The notes beneath the pieces are model-generated. The model was not told where the DNA came from and did not search any database. It saw only the letters and a program-made list of their open reading frames with translations. Positions 5,741-5,887 of a stretch of 5,887 nucleotides of DNA are shown here, piece after piece (position 1 is the stretch's first letter; each line of letters opens with the position of its first letter). The stretch is taken from positions 1 through 5,887 of the forward strand of contig CAYLRW010000085.1 of assembly GCA_964386405.1 (NCBI GenBank), written 5' to 3'. This DNA comes from RZYP01 sp964386405. Its GTDB lineage: Bacteria; Bacillota; Negativicutes; Acidaminococcales; Acidaminococcaceae. The translations under genes and the position numbers were made by a program.

Positions 5741-5887
5741 TATAGTTTCTATCGAATACTCATATCTTAATTACTCTCAGGCGATTTTGCAGGAATATTA
5801 AAATTAATTCTGTCGCTTAAAGGCAAGAAATTAAGAAGTGACGGGACTCATATACATCAGCGTTCGGCCGAATTTACTGCGGCCGTT
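5741..5887. other. Unassigned right-edge region with short open frames on both strands
   Basis: No gene can be settled here. On the - strand a frame enters from the edge and stops at TAA 5833-5831, ending in GRSKFGRTLMYMSPVTS; this could be the last 18 codons of a leftward gene. On the + strand, one frame is open from after TAA 5768-5770 to the edge (it includes GDFAGILKLILSLKGKKLR) but has no ATG, GTG or TTG start. Another + frame begins at GTG 5838 (MTGLIYISVRPNLLRP) without a well-placed ribosome binding site. GCGA/TCGC arms (5781-5784, 5813-5816) and a near-paired CAGGAAT/ATTCTG inside them can form a weak hairpin. TTCGGCCGAA (5863-5872) is a perfect palindrome, and CGGCCG occurs twice (5865-5870, 5880-5885). 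Confidence 0.3.

Noticed and set aside
5701..5760. CRISPR array or tandem repeat
   Set aside because: Only two copies of a 9-bp AT-rich unit are present (5722-5730, 5735-5743); there are no spacers or longer repeats.

Overview
The window looks like a chromosomal segment of an anaerobic, fairly AT-rich bacterium of the Bacillota, possibly Negativicutes such as Acidaminococcus or Phascolarctobacterium relatives. This is inferred from the gene content ([FeFe]-hydrogenase maturase HydE, a clostridial-type LysA-like decarboxylase, a bacterial TrmB regulator), strong Shine-Dalgarno sites and U-tract terminators. No sequence search was possible, so the taxonomic guess is soft.

Layout. A complete tRNA-Ala(CGC) lies at the left edge (4-79). 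It is followed by an AT-rich leader of about 270 bp holding a long terminator hairpin (184-238) and a possible 12-codon leader ORF. Next come two rightward genes 13 bp apart: a cytoplasmic PAS-GGDEF-EAL-PAS protein with a degenerate GGDEF motif and an intact EAL site, so probably a c-di-GMP phosphodiesterase, and hydE, the radical SAM enzyme for the H-cluster of [FeFe] hydrogenase. A near-perfect bidirectional terminator (3604-3640) separates hydE from two leftward genes. These are a TrmB-family regulator (5646-4954) and, 22 bp downstream of it, a diaminopimelate decarboxylase-like PLP enzyme (4931-3660). The regulator has a near-consensus promoter with a perfect palindrome over the predicted transcription start and a Fur/PerR-like box just upstream. 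The last 130 bp have no gene that can be settled; short open frames run off the edge on both strands.

How the genes may work together. The left pair suggests, by inference, that c-di-GMP turnover and hydrogenase maturation share a transcript. The right pair suggests a locally acting TrmB regulator, probably autoregulated through the palindrome, controlling the decarboxylase gene. No clearly new multi-gene system is visible. The points most worth following are the phosphodiesterase-hydE pairing, the TrmB-decarboxylase pairing with its operator, and the altered active-site motifs of the decarboxylase.
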